From: Candidatus Coprovivens excrementavium
GTDB lineage: Bacteria; Bacillota_I; Bacilli_A; RF39; UBA660
Length of the DNA stretch: 64,000 nucleotides
Reading direction: 5' to 3'
NCBI GenBank assembly: GCA_944363975.1
Contig: CALVVU010000001.1
Location: 1 to 64,000 of the forward strand
Shown here one piece after another: positions 43,570-53,244 of the stretch (the stretch's first letter is position 1; every line of letters begins with the position of its first letter). The notes beneath the pieces were generated by a model. It made no database searches. It was not told the DNA's origin and saw only the letters and a list, made by a program, of their open reading frames with translations. A program made the translations under genes and the position numbers.

Positions 43570-44538
43570 CTATCTATATTCAAATGTCATATTAATATAA
43601 TATGGTGTTAATTGTCCATTTTTCTGCATTTCATATCCTAAATTATTAGCGTATTCACCAAGTTCTGATGGATCATCAATATACTCTGTAAAATCATACA
43701 TGTCAGAAAAAGTTACTAAATATATTGGATATCCTCTAAGCCATGAACATGAAACTCTTATATTAGCATTATGAAACGCATAATATAAATCCCCTGATTC
43801 AAAAGTAACAGTTTCCATATCTGATACAAAACCATATTCAAATTTATAGTTTTTTTCGATAATAGAATCAACACCTTGTCTAAATTCTTCACTCTCTAAC
43901 AATGCTTTTTGAATTTTCTTTTCAGTTTTTTTGCTTAATTTTGCTCTAGAATTCCACATAGACTTATTAAATAATTCGCTTGCTATAGGATAATCCTTAA
44001 CAATTTTTAAATATGACGTTGAAGTTGCAGTTAAAACTGTTTTTGGACTCTTTGCTGCTGCCTTTGTTATCTCTTTTTTTAATATTGACACAGTCTTATC
44101 TAATGCATTAACAACTTTTTTTAAAGCAGATATAAGACCATATCCATCATTATCACTATAGTTAATAAAATTATTACTTGTATATGCAAATAAATTTTGA
44201 GAAATTGCATCACCATTTGAACCTATTACCCCATCACCATTAACAAACCTTCCCCACTCTGGGTTGTAGTATCTAGAGTTTAGGTAGTATAGGTTGGTTT
44301 CTTCGTCATAGTAATAACTACGATATCTAAATGGATTTATTGTACTTAGGTTTATTGTAGTAGTATCTGTTTTATTAGTTAGTAAACCCCAACTATTATA
44401 GGTATATGTTACTACTTCGTTATAATTAGAATCTAAAATACCTATAATATCTCCAAAGATATTTTTATGATAATAGTAAGTATTACTATTATATATAAAT
44501 CCTAGTAGTTCATCTCCGTTGTATATATAGTATATCAT
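43570..44538 (-). CDS. Orphan Rhs toxin cassette (partial core plus toxin tip with DxYDF motif)
   Basis: 322 aa. Residues 1-102 are the end of the Rhs core (MIYYIYNGDELLGF...YYNPEWGRFVNGD), nearly identical to the large toxin. Residues 105-322 form a different tip, rich in Lys/Ala helices, ending VTFSDMYDFTEYIDD...YANNLGYEMQKNG. The same DxYDFTxY...ANN...G pattern ends the large toxin, so both tips belong to one family. There is no secretion signal or upstream core, so on its own it is most likely a silent donor cassette for recombination, though it has an ATG and a weak RBS. Confidence 0.7.
   Translation of the reverse strand: MIYYIYNGDELLGFIYNSNTYYYHKNIFGDIIGILDSNYNEVVTYTYNSWGLLTNKTDTTTINLSTINPFRYRSYYYDEETNLYYLNSRYYNPEWGRFVNGDGVIGSNGDAISQNLFAYTSNNFINYSDNDGYGLISALKKVVNALDKTVSILKKEITKAAAKSPKTVLTATSTSYLKIVKDYPIASELFNKSMWNSRAKLSKKTEKKIQKALLESEEFRQGVDSIIEKNYKFEYGFVSDMETVTFESGDLYYAFHNANIRVSCSWLRGYPIYLVTFSDMYDFTEYIDDPSELGEYANNLGYEMQKNGQLTPYYINMTFEYR
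44241..44538. repeat. Rhs core repeat, short copy
   Basis: Nearly identical to 48286-48583 and 46015-46312 (a few substitutions near the NPEWG codons). Confidence 0.85.
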
Positions 44539-44564
44539 TTTTTATTATTCCTATATAACAAAAA

Positions 44565-44591
44565 AGATTATCGATTAATTAATCAATAATC
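44565..44591 (-). terminator. Cassette terminator
   Basis: GATTATTGATTAA/TTAATCgATAATC stem then T6 on the minus strand, after the Imm26-like gene. Confidence 0.8.
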
Positions 44592-44614
44592 TCATATAAT
44601 TTGTTAAACCTTAT

Positions 44615-45307
44615 TTACTTAAGTCGAGGATAATCTTCTTTTTTCTTATATTCGTCCATAAAATCTTTGTACTTCACTATTAAGGGATATAAAGATTTAT
44701 CTCGATATTGTTTCATTTCTTCTAAAGGAAAATGATAATATACTAATTTTCTTTCATTATTTATTTGATACCAATACATAAGCTTATCAAAAAACCATTC
44801 GACTGTTAGAATATCTCCTTGAAAATAATTTGTCAATCCATCCTGCCAATGAAAAAACTCTTCCTTTGGTCTTTCAAAATTTTCATATTTAATATATTTG
44901 CAGTTTCTAATAAATTCTTTATTATTTTTATTTGGAAAAATATTAATCCTATACTCTTTTAAAAAACCATACTCATCTGGATATAACTTTACTTTATCTC
45001 TTTCTTTTTCCAATTCTCTATCATCAATAAGTCCACTATAAGGCAAATATCTCAATCCCATGTGAATTAAATCTCTAATATAAAATTCTGCATCATCTAT
45101 ATCTTTCTCACTATTTACTTCTTTTTTTGATATCTTATAATAAACTAAAGGATAATTCTTTTTTCTTCCTATAAATTCATAATAATCACAACAAATAATT
45201 ATAAGATATCTGTCATTATATTGAGGAAATCGTTGAGATTTAATTGGTGTAATAAAACAATCTCCAATCTCCCAATTAGTTATATTTTCTTTATTCAATT
45301 TTTTCAT
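44615..45307 (-). CDS. Imm26-like immunity protein for the GIY-YIG toxin cassette
   Basis: 230 aa. N-terminal GDCFITPIKSQRFPQYNDRYLIIICCDYYE resembles Imm26-type proteins. It is cytosolic (no membrane helix), fitting protection from a nuclease. It starts 28 nt after the GIY-YIG toxin stop with AGGAGAAAACTAAA upstream, the normal toxin-immunity order. A paralogue without toxin lies at 42058. Confidence 0.7.
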   Translation of the reverse strand: MKKLNKENITNWEIGDCFITPIKSQRFPQYNDRYLIIICCDYYEFIGRKKNYPLVYYKISKKEVNSEKDIDDAEFYIRDLIHMGLRYLPYSGLIDDRELEKERDKVKLYPDEYGFLKEYRINIFPNKNNKEFIRNCKYIKYENFERPKEEFFHWQDGLTNYFQGDILTVEWFFDKLMYWYQINNERKLVYYHFPLEEMKQYRDKSLYPLIVKYKDFMDEYKKKEDYPRLK

Positions 45308-45334
45308 TTTAGTTTTCTCCTGACTTTACTTATT

Positions 45335-46471
45335 TTATTTTACAGCTGGATATAAACTTGGATCGATATAACATTGATCTCCTATTACTGGGATAATAGA
45401 AGTATCAAAAGCTAAACTACCCATTCTTGTTAGATTATAATAATTTTCAGTTCCTATTTTTATTTCATTTCTTTGATTGGCACTCAAATCATTTTTATTT
45501 AAAGTATTGCAATATTCTATTGTCATTTGTTCTACCCCTCGTGCTTCAAGATAATTCAAATCACTTTTTATTATCCTCATTGTCAATCCTTCCTTTGAAG
45601 GTGTTAATGAATGTTGAGTACTTCTTATTGGTGGGTTATTAGTTCTACCTATATATTTTGCCATATTACTTTCATCTACTAAGGCATATACTGTATGCTT
45701 TTTATTATTGTTTGAATTGTTACTTTTTTTAGTCTTACTTTTTGTTTTTGTCTTTGACTTAGAAATAGAAGTAGAAATTGCACTTATTCCAGCAATTGCT
45801 ATTGCTCCAACTAATACTGTTGTAGCAGCAGATGCTATTGCCCCGGCCACGGCTGCTCCTATTTCGGCAAGCTCTTTTCCAATTAAAATTCCAGCTAATG
45901 CATTTAATATAAATCGTCCACTTTTGTCATAATTAACTACTGAATTATTACTAACATATTGATATAGATTTGCTGATATAATATCTTGATTTGCTAATAA
46001 TTCTATATCACTAGTAACAAACCTTCCCCACTCCGGATTGTAATATCTAGAGTTTAGGTAGTATAGGTTGGTTTCTTCGTCATAGTAATAACTACGATAT
46101 CTAAATGGATTTATTGTACTTAGGTTTATTGTAGTAGTATCTGTTTTATTAGTTAGTAAACCCCAACTATTATAGGTATATGTTACTACTTCGTTATAAT
46201 TAGAATCTAAAATACCTATAATATCTCCAAAGATATTTTTATGATAATAGTAAGTATTACTATTATATATAAATCCTAGTAGTTCATCTCCGTTGTATAT
46301 ATAGTATATCATATTTCCATTTCTATCTTCAAATATTATAGATGATCCTTCTAAATAGTATTTTGTTTCTATACCATTTACTATTTTAGAAGTTCTAATT
46401 CCATCTAAATTATATTTATAAGTTATATTATTAGTATTATCTTGATATGAAGATAGTTCTCTTCCATTCAT
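45335..46471 (-). CDS. Orphan Rhs toxin cassette with GIY-YIG-like nuclease tip
   Basis: 378 aa from the first ATG. The same frame is open to 47005, where a TGA stops it, so the piece is a 5'-truncated Rhs gene without a proper start. Residues 1-150 repeat the Rhs core (to NPEWGRFVTSD). A hydrophobic Ala/Gly/Ile stretch (residues 165-220) and Lys/Asn linker precede the tip. The tip (about 257-350) reads VYALVDESNMAKYIGRTNNPPIRSTQH...LEARGVEQMTIEY, the GIY-YIG endonuclease signature with YIG, catalytic Arg and Glu. Probably a silent or displaced toxin cassette next to its cytosolic immunity gene. Confidence 0.75.
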   Translation of the reverse strand: MNGRELSSYQDNTNNITYKYNLDGIRTSKIVNGIETKYYLEGSSIIFEDRNGNMIYYIYNGDELLGFIYNSNTYYYHKNIFGDIIGILDSNYNEVVTYTYNSWGLLTNKTDTTTINLSTINPFRYRSYYYDEETNLYYLNSRYYNPEWGRFVTSDIELLANQDIISANLYQYVSNNSVVNYDKSGRFILNALAGILIGKELAEIGAAVAGAIASAATTVLVGAIAIAGISAISTSISKSKTKTKSKTKKSNNSNNNKKHTVYALVDESNMAKYIGRTNNPPIRSTQHSLTPSKEGLTMRIIKSDLNYLEARGVEQMTIEYCNTLNKNDLSANQRNEIKIGTENYYNLTRMGSLAFDTSIIPVIGDQCYIDPSLYPAVK

Positions 46472-46922
46472 CCAAGATAATGTTTTATTACCAATAGATG
46501 TTGGATTGCCTATTGTATCATAAGTAATAGATTCATTATTATACTTAGTTAATAGATCTTGCCAATTAGAATCATTATATGTATAAGTATCTTCTTTTAT
46601 AAGAGTATTATTAGTATATACTTTTTTAGATAAGATGTTACCATAGTTATCATATTCATATAAGATAGTTTGATTATTTAAAATATTATCTTCTTTAATA
46701 AGTTGTGAATGTGTATCATAGTAGTATTTATTAGTTAAAGAGTTATTTTTATATATTTCTGTTATATTACCTAATTTATCATATTTATATTTATAAATTA
46801 TTCCATTATCATCTACTTCATCTATAATAGTTGTTGTTTTATTACCATAGGTAATATATTTATATTTAGTTTTATATGTATTATTTATATTAGATTCTTC
46901 TAATCTACCTAGAATATCATAA
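46015..46922. repeat. Rhs core repeat, long copy (908 bp)
   Basis: Essentially identical to 48286-49193 in the large toxin gene. Upstream of 46922 the sequence changes abruptly to an unrelated stretch (about 46923-47005, a Lys-rich LIAKQRNIKKLHKNN-like coding remnant). Confidence 0.9.
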
Positions 46923-47061
46923 ATATAATTAAAGTCTTGGTTATTGTTCTTGTGTAATTTTTTAATGTTTCTTTGTTTTGCAATTAATTTGCCAACTTTT
47001 TCTAATCATATATACATCTTTCTTTTTGTTTCTAATAGAATAACACATATTACAATAAAAA

Positions 47062-47090
47062 AAGACTATTGACGATAAATCAATAATCTT
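47062..47090 (-). terminator. Cassette terminator
   Basis: AAGATTATTGA/TCAATAgTCTT stem, T7 on the minus strand, after the immunity gene of the large toxin. Confidence 0.8.
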
Positions 47091-47113
47091 CTTAAATAAT
47101 TGTTATATATTTT

Positions 47114-47590
47114 TTATGTAACATTTTCTATATAGTATAATGTATGATTATCAATATCATATATATACAATCTTACATAATAGTTCTTATGAATAGACGA
47201 ACTATCTTCAAAAGAATATTCTGTAGTTTTATCTCTCAAATAAAAGTAATCATTCTCTGTTATTACCTCATCTACATCAAAGTATTCACCTTTATTCCAA
47301 GTATTGAAAGATTCTCTTACATGTTCTTTTAAAAGATCTACTTTATCATTAACTAATTCATAATTCTCTTTATTTTTATATTTTTCATCAAAAGATGAAT
47401 CATAATAGTATTCTTCATATGAAAACGAACACTGGAATCCATCTTCTTCTATTATATATTTATCATTATATCCTCTAATAATATTTCTTTTTTCTCTATT
47501 TATTTCGATAGTAGCAATAATTTGAGGAATTATAATAATTAAAATAATAATAGCTAATATGATTTTTCCTATTTTTTTTAATATTTTCAT
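47114..47590 (-). CDS. Membrane-anchored immunity protein of the large Rhs toxin
   Basis: About 158 aa. MKILKKIGKI then a strong membrane helix (IILAIIILIIIIPQIIATI) and a soluble domain predicted outside the membrane (positive-inside rule), ending YIYDIDNHTLYYIEN. It starts 16 nt after the toxin stop with AAGGTG; the ATG at 47590 is preferred to GTG 47599. It is related in layout and ending to the immunity protein of the sister toxin at 43570-44538. The toxin therefore probably acts at the membrane or wall. Confidence 0.7.
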   Translation of the reverse strand: MKILKKIGKIILAIIILIIIIPQIIATIEINREKRNIIRGYNDKYIIEEDGFQCSFSYEEYYYDSSFDEKYKNKENYELVNDKVDLLKEHVRESFNTWNKGEYFDVDEVITENDYFYLRDKTTEYSFEDSSSIHKNYYVRLYIYDIDNHTLYYIENVT

Positions 47591-47605
47591 AAACATCACC
47601 TTAAA

Positions 47606-50600
47606 TTATCTCCATATATCTTTTCTATTTATATAATAATCTATCTTCCATTCATAATAACCAATAATTCCAAGTTCTGTTCCTATAAGAGCTATATTAT
47701 TTGCTAAATGTAACGGATTAGTAAGCCATCCACTCATATACTTTGTAAAATCATATGTATCAGTTATATAAACGTGAATATTCCACATATTATCTTGTAA
47801 AAGAGTTCCTTCAATTCTATAATCATAACTACCAACAATTGCCCTTGATAAAAAACTATCATCAGAGGAAGAAGAAAATGATCCTTCAGCAAAAAAAGTA
47901 TTTTGATTATGTGGAGTTGTTGCAATTTTGTAAGTAATAACATCATTTATTTTTTTTGAGTTTTTAAATTCCTTTTCTAACGTTTTCCTTTCATTAGATG
48001 AAAGTTTTCGATTGTTGTTAGCTCCAAAACTTTTTGCAAACATAGTTACAATTGAAGAAGTTTCTTTAATAGATTTACTTGTACTATTAATCTTTTTTTG
48101 AACATTTTTTTTAATATTATTTATAGCTTTTGTTACTGTATTAACAGCTTTCTTTAATGCCTTTCCTATAGCAGAAAATATGCTTTTACCACTATCATCA
48201 CAAAAATTAACAGGGTTATTGCTAGAGTAAGCATACAAATTTCCAGATACTAAATCATTGTTAGAAAAAACAGAAAAATCAGCATTAACAAACCTTCCCC
48301 ACTCCGGATTGTAATATCTAGAGTTTAGGTAGTATAGGTTGGTTTCTTCGTCATAGTAATAACTACGATATCTAAATGGATTTATTGTACTTAGGTTTAT
48401 TGTAGTAGTATCTGTTTTATTAGTTAGTAAACCCCAACTATTATAGGTATATGTTACTACTTCGTTATAATTAGAATCTAAAATACCTATAATATCTCCA
48501 AAGATATTTTTATGATAATAGTAAGTATTACTATTATATATAAATCCTAGTAGTTCATCTCCGTTGTATATATAGTATATCATATTTCCATTTCTATCTT
48601 CAAATATTATAGATGATCCTTCTAAATAGTATTTTGTTTCTATACCATTTACTATTTTAGAAGTTCTAATTCCATCTAAATTATATTTATAAGTTATATT
48701 ATTAGTATTATCTTGATATGAAGATAGTTCTCTTCCATTCATCCAAGATAATGTTTTATTACCAATAGATGTTGGATTGCCTATTGTATCATAAGTAATA
48801 GATTCATTATTATACTTAGTTAATAGATCTTGCCAATTAGAATCATTATATGTATAAGTATCTTCTTTTATAAGAGTATTATTAGTATATACTTTTTTAG
48901 ATAAGATGTTACCATAGTTATCATATTCATATAAGATAGTTTGATTATTTAAAATATTATCTTCTTTAATAAGTTGTGAATGTGTATCATAGTAGTATTT
49001 ATTAGTTAAAGAGTTATTTTTATATATTTCTGTTATATTACCTAATTTATCATATTTATATTTATAAATTATTCCATTATCATCTACTTCATCTATAATA
49101 GTTGTTGTTTTATTACCATAGGTAATATATTTATATTTAGTTTTATATGTATTATTTATATTAGATTCTTCTAATCTACCTAGAATATCATAAGTATAGT
49201 TAAAGTTGTTATTAGAATGAGATAGTTTAGTTAAAGATGATTCATCATTATATTCATAATTATATGTATATTTATTATTTAATAGTTCTTCTTTTTTCTC
49301 TATTACATTGTTTTCTTTATCATAGTTATAATTAGTTTCATAATTATTATATTTAAATGTACTTAGTCTTTTAGCAAAATCATAATCATATTTATATATA
49401 TCATTATTAGATGTTATTTTAGTTATACGTCCTAAGTTATCATAGTAGTTTTTATATGTATCATTAGATTTTATAATAGATTCTAATCTATCTAGAGAGT
49501 CATATGTATAATTTATTTCATGATTATTACCATATAATACTTTATTTAAATTACCATTATTATTTTCATAATAATTATTTACTAAAGTATTATTATTTAT
49601 TTTAACTGATGATGGATTATTAAATTCATCATAGTTAAAGATATAATTCTTAGTACCGTGTATTATCTTAGATAAATTGTTATCATTATTATATTCGTAT
49701 GATACTGAGTGGTTTTCTTTAGTAATATTAGTTATTCTAAATTTATTATCGTATGTATAGTTAGTTATTTTATTATTAGGATCAATAATAGAATTTATTA
49801 AACCATTAGTATTATTTATATTATAAGTAGTTATATTACCTAGTTGGTCTTTAACTGTGTTAATAAATCGACCATCTTCTGAGTAAGAAGCACTACTTTC
49901 TATAAATAGTTTACTATCCATTTTTTCAAATAGAAATTGTTGATTAGAATTATCTTCATTATATGTTGTTAAAGTTAAAGAGTTATTGGTATTTACTGTT
50001 ATTGCTAAATTACTGGTTACAGATTTTATAGAATAACTTTTATTTTGATTTTTTATTAATTCAAAGATGTTATTTGTATCACCATATTCTAATTTTAGAA
50101 TACTATTATTATCTTTTAAATAATAATTATTTAGAATAGTATATTGGATTTTTACTCTATTATTTGGAAGTAATATGATTTTAAATTTATCATGGGAACA
50201 TGTATTTTCTAATATTTCTAAATTTTTATCTGGTTTAATATTAATATAAGCATTAGTTCCACGAGCTCTTATGTAATAATTTGTTTCTTCAATATCAGCA
50301 AATGCTTCTGTATTATTAATTCTTGTTCTAATTGGATTATTAAAATTATCATAATCAATAGAATTAGTTATTCCAGTAGAAGAAATAGCTTTAATAAGTC
50401 TGTCTGTTACATTATCATCGTATTCATATTTATATTTTTTTCCTAATGGTGAAGTTGCTTCGATAAGTTGATTATTTGAGTTATAAGCGAACTGACTTGT
50501 TTCTTTTGATAGATCTACACTAGATACTAAGTTACCATTTTCATCATATATATAAGAATAACTTTCTAAGTCTTTAAATAAAGAGATGTTTGTAATATAA

Positions 50601-53233
50601 CAATTATCAATATTAAAGAAATCTTGTATATTAAATGCTATATCGCTATAGTCTTTACTAGCTACATATTTTTTAGAGAAAAAATGCCAATCTTTATTGT
50701 ATGGTAATAATATATCTTCTTTGTTGTATCCATCCCAATCATCAACATTACCATAATTAAAATATAAGAAAGCTGCAATATGAGCTGGATCTGGCATTGT
50801 ATCTATAGTTTCTTCAGTTGGTAAATAACTAATTCCTTCATTTTTATACCAGAAAGATAATTCATAAACGTCTCCAGCTTTTCCACTAATATTAAAGGGT
50901 TTTGAAATTGTTGTTTGAATTAAAGGACTATTAATCAATTTTAAAGCTTTACATCCGTCTGTATTAACAACTTCTACACTCGGATTTATTAATGTTGGTT
51001 CTCCATAGTTCAATTCGTATCCAGTTCTTTTATAAGATTCTATTTCATATCCAGTTATTCCATTAGTAAACGAACTATTTTCCATCAAGTTATAATAGTT
51101 AGCTACTTGTCCTTCTTCTAATTGCATGTCATCAATAAGAATATTACCAATAGCTAGTGGAGTTATTTTTATTTTTAGATTACTTGTTGCATAATCTGAA
51201 TAAAAACATGTTATTTCTTGTCTTTGAAAATCATCATTTATTTTATTGATTATTATATTTTCCTCAATATCATCATAAATTAATGATAATTTAAATGGTA
51301 TATCATTTTTTATAAATGCACTAAATGTATAATATTTTCCTTTATCTACTTGTTTATCTAAAGATGCAAAAGTATTTAATGAAGTATTAGTTAATTTTAA
51401 TGAATACATACCATAATGAGCACTTGTACTTAGAGAACATACTAAATCTTGATTATGTGAATAAAAATTATCTCCATTTCCTTCAAAAGAAGAATTACTA
51501 AGTAAATTATTTGTATATTTCATTAAGGAATTATCTAAAATAACTTTATTTACTGAAGAAGTTTCTCTATCTCCGTAGATATAACTTTTACCATAAGAAT
51601 TAGCAATATTATTCGATGTATCTTGGTTGGAAATAGTTTCTACATTTCCATAATTATTAAATACATAGGTATTTACTAAACCTTTTCTATCTTTTATTAC
51701 AGTAGATTTTACATTATAAGTAAATTCTAAATAGTTTCCTTCAATATTCACTTTACCATACTCAGTTACTTTAAGAACTTTATATGTTAAATCATTAAGA
51801 TAATCATATTTAATACTTGTTCCATCAGAATTTATTATTTTTTCTAATAAATTATTAGAATTATATGTGATTGAAGTTGTATCTCCTAAGTCAATAATAG
51901 AAGTAATTTTATTATCTGTTAAATTAACAATAACATTCTTATAAGGACTAATAAAAGTTATTTTATTAGTTTCATAAGTAATATTTATTTCTTTTAATGA
52001 TGCATCTATTACTTTACTTATTCTATTATTTGAATCGTACTGAATAGTAATTGTTTTGTTATTAGTATCTTTTATTTCTTCTAGATAGTAGATTCCATTA
52101 TGATTGATAAATTTATTTGTATTTTTATCTTTATCAGTCATTATATAATTATCATTAATTTTTTCGACTTTTAAGAATAATCCTTCTTCATCTTTATATA
52201 TATTGTCAGTTCCTTTATAGAAATAATGAATTGTACCATCTTCATCTAAGTACTCTAACATATTCTGTGATTCAATTGTTATTTCTTTTAAAGTTTGGAT
52301 TAAATTTGGTTTTATGCCAAGACCATATCCGTAATTATGATTTAGTATAACATCAGATGTATTATAAACAAGATATAAACTGGTTGGTAATGGTCCTCCT
52401 ATTGTATTGGCAACATCAAATGTAGAAGTTAAATTACCATTAAAATTATTAATATAGCATGAACCTAATTCATGACTCTGTGAACTATATGATAAGTAAT
52501 TTTCTAGACCATTAAAATTACGATAAGTAATAACAATTCTTGGTTTAGGATTGCTGCCAGTAACTTTATTATCTTTAGAATAAAATTGACCACTTTTAAT
52601 ATTAGCATTATAGGTTTCATCAAAAGCTTTTAACATTAGCCCATAATTTGTTGATGGATTATTGTACCATTTTTGAACAAGTCCAGTAATATCTACGCCA
52701 AACGATTTAGGAGTAATTACCATTTCATTACCACTAATAGTAGCTTGTGATCTAATAGAATAAAAGTAATTTTCAATATGTGAATTATATTTGTTATTCA
52801 TATTAGACCACTTGGCATTAGATTCAGTCCAATTTTGAGTTACTTCATGAACTGTAATTAAGGTACCCGGGTCATAATCTTTGTAGTTAGTATCTGCATA
52901 TCCAACTAAATTTAGTCTAGCATTTATCATTGTATAACTTGCTGGAATTTTAGGAAGTTCGAATTTTAGTAATGATCTATATATGGTATTTTTATTATTT
53001 GTTTTTTCTACTCCTACTTTTAATATATCTTGGTTATATGTTGATGTATTAGTATCTCCTGAATAAATATAGGTATCAATAACACTAGTATTTGATTCAC
53101 TTCCTGTAACAGATATTCTAGAAGTAGGAAGAATATTTTTATCATATATTTCAACTTCTATAGTACCATCTTTTTTTAGAAAGTATTTACTATTTGAAGT
53201 ACGATATTCTATTAATTCTTTTCTTTCGTTCAT
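47606..53233 (-). CDS. Large Rhs/WapA-like polymorphic toxin
   Basis: 1875 aa. Order: no signal peptide; DNRLRE-type domain (about 45-240; YRSLLKFELPKIP...VDITGLVQKWYNNP...PRIVITYRN); a beta-rich Rhs-like region (to 570); two carbohydrate-binding-like domains (about 580-715, 720-900; NLLSNSSFEG, NLMENSSFT); a ricin-B/fascin-like stretch (about 985-1110); YD-repeats (about 1120-1600); the Rhs core (NPFRYRSYYYDEETNLYYLNSRYYNPEWGRF, about 1615-1647); and a 225-aa toxin tip ending YITDTYDFTKYMSGW...ANNIALIGTELGIIGYYEW. The YD shell would encapsulate the tip. AGGAGA precedes the ATG; it sits 12 nt after the collar-like gene. Secretion probably differs from Sec-exported WapA; see the holin gene. 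Confidence 0.88.
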   Translation of the reverse strand: MNERKELIEYRTSNSKYFLKKDGTIEVEIYDKNILPTSRISVTGSESNTSVIDTYIYSGDTNTSTYNQDILKVGVEKTNNKNTIYRSLLKFELPKIPASYTMINARLNLVGYADTNYKDYDPGTLITVHEVTQNWTESNAKWSNMNNKYNSHIENYFYSIRSQATISGNEMVITPKSFGVDITGLVQKWYNNPSTNYGLMLKAFDETYNANIKSGQFYSKDNKVTGSNPKPRIVITYRNFNGLENYLSYSSQSHELGSCYINNFNGNLTSTFDVANTIGGPLPTSLYLVYNTSDVILNHNYGYGLGIKPNLIQTLKEITIESQNMLEYLDEDGTIHYFYKGTDNIYKDEEGLFLKVEKINDNYIMTDKDKNTNKFINHNGIYYLEEIKDTNNKTITIQYDSNNRISKVIDASLKEINITYETNKITFISPYKNVIVNLTDNKITSIIDLGDTTSITYNSNNLLEKIINSDGTSIKYDYLNDLTYKVLKVTEYGKVNIEGNYLEFTYNVKSTVIKDRKGLVNTYVFNNYGNVETISNQDTSNNIANSYGKSYIYGDRETSSVNKVILDNSLMKYTNNLLSNSSFEGNGDNFYSHNQDLVCSLSTSAHYGMYSLKLTNTSLNTFASLDKQVDKGKYYTFSAFIKNDIPFKLSLIYDDIEENIIINKINDDFQRQEITCFYSDYATSNLKIKITPLAIGNILIDDMQLEEGQVANYYNLMENSSFTNGITGYEIESYKRTGYELNYGEPTLINPSVEVVNTDGCKALKLINSPLIQTTISKPFNISGKAGDVYELSFWYKNEGISYLPTEETIDTMPDPAHIAAFLYFNYGNVDDWDGYNKEDILLPYNKDWHFFSKKYVASKDYSDIAFNIQDFFNIDNCYITNISLFKDLESYSYIYDENGNLVSSVDLSKETSQFAYNSNNQLIEATSPLGKKYKYEYDDNVTDRLIKAISSTGITNSIDYDNFNNPIRTRINNTEAFADIEETNYYIRARGTNAYINIKPDKNLEILENTCSHDKFKIILLPNNRVKIQYTILNNYYLKDNNSILKLEYGDTNNIFELIKNQNKSYSIKSVTSNLAITVNTNNSLTLTTYNEDNSNQQFLFEKMDSKLFIESSASYSEDGRFINTVKDQLGNITTYNINNTNGLINSIIDPNNKITNYTYDNKFRITNITKENHSVSYEYNNDNNLSKIIHGTKNYIFNYDEFNNPSSVKINNNTLVNNYYENNNGNLNKVLYGNNHEINYTYDSLDRLESIIKSNDTYKNYYDNLGRITKITSNNDIYKYDYDFAKRLSTFKYNNYETNYNYDKENNVIEKKEELLNNKYTYNYEYNDESSLTKLSHSNNNFNYTYDILGRLEESNINNTYKTKYKYITYGNKTTTIIDEVDDNGIIYKYKYDKLGNITEIYKNNSLTNKYYYDTHSQLIKEDNILNNQTILYEYDNYGNILSKKVYTNNTLIKEDTYTYNDSNWQDLLTKYNNESITYDTIGNPTSIGNKTLSWMNGRELSSYQDNTNNITYKYNLDGIRTSKIVNGIETKYYLEGSSIIFEDRNGNMIYYIYNGDELLGFIYNSNTYYYHKNIFGDIIGILDSNYNEVVTYTYNSWGLLTNKTDTTTINLSTINPFRYRSYYYDEETNLYYLNSRYYNPEWGRFVNADFSVFSNNDLVSGNLYAYSSNNPVNFCDDSGKSIFSAIGKALKKAVNTVTKAINNIKKNVQKKINSTSKSIKETSSIVTMFAKSFGANNNRKLSSNERKTLEKEFKNSKKINDVITYKIATTPHNQNTFFAEGSFSSSSDDSFLSRAIVGSYDYRIEGTLLQDNMWNIHVYITDTYDFTKYMSGWLTNPLHLANNIALIGTELGIIGYYEWKIDYYINRKDIWR
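48286..49193. repeat. Rhs core repeat in the full-length toxin gene
   Basis: 908 bp matching 46015-46922, and in its left third 44241-44538. Such identity would let the downstream tips recombine onto the full-length gene. Confidence 0.9.
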
Positions 53234-53244
53234 ACTTAGTTCTC

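Noticed and set aside
47755-47946. Short frames on both strands within the toxin tip
   Set aside because: They are shadows of the toxin-coding frame and have no RBS.
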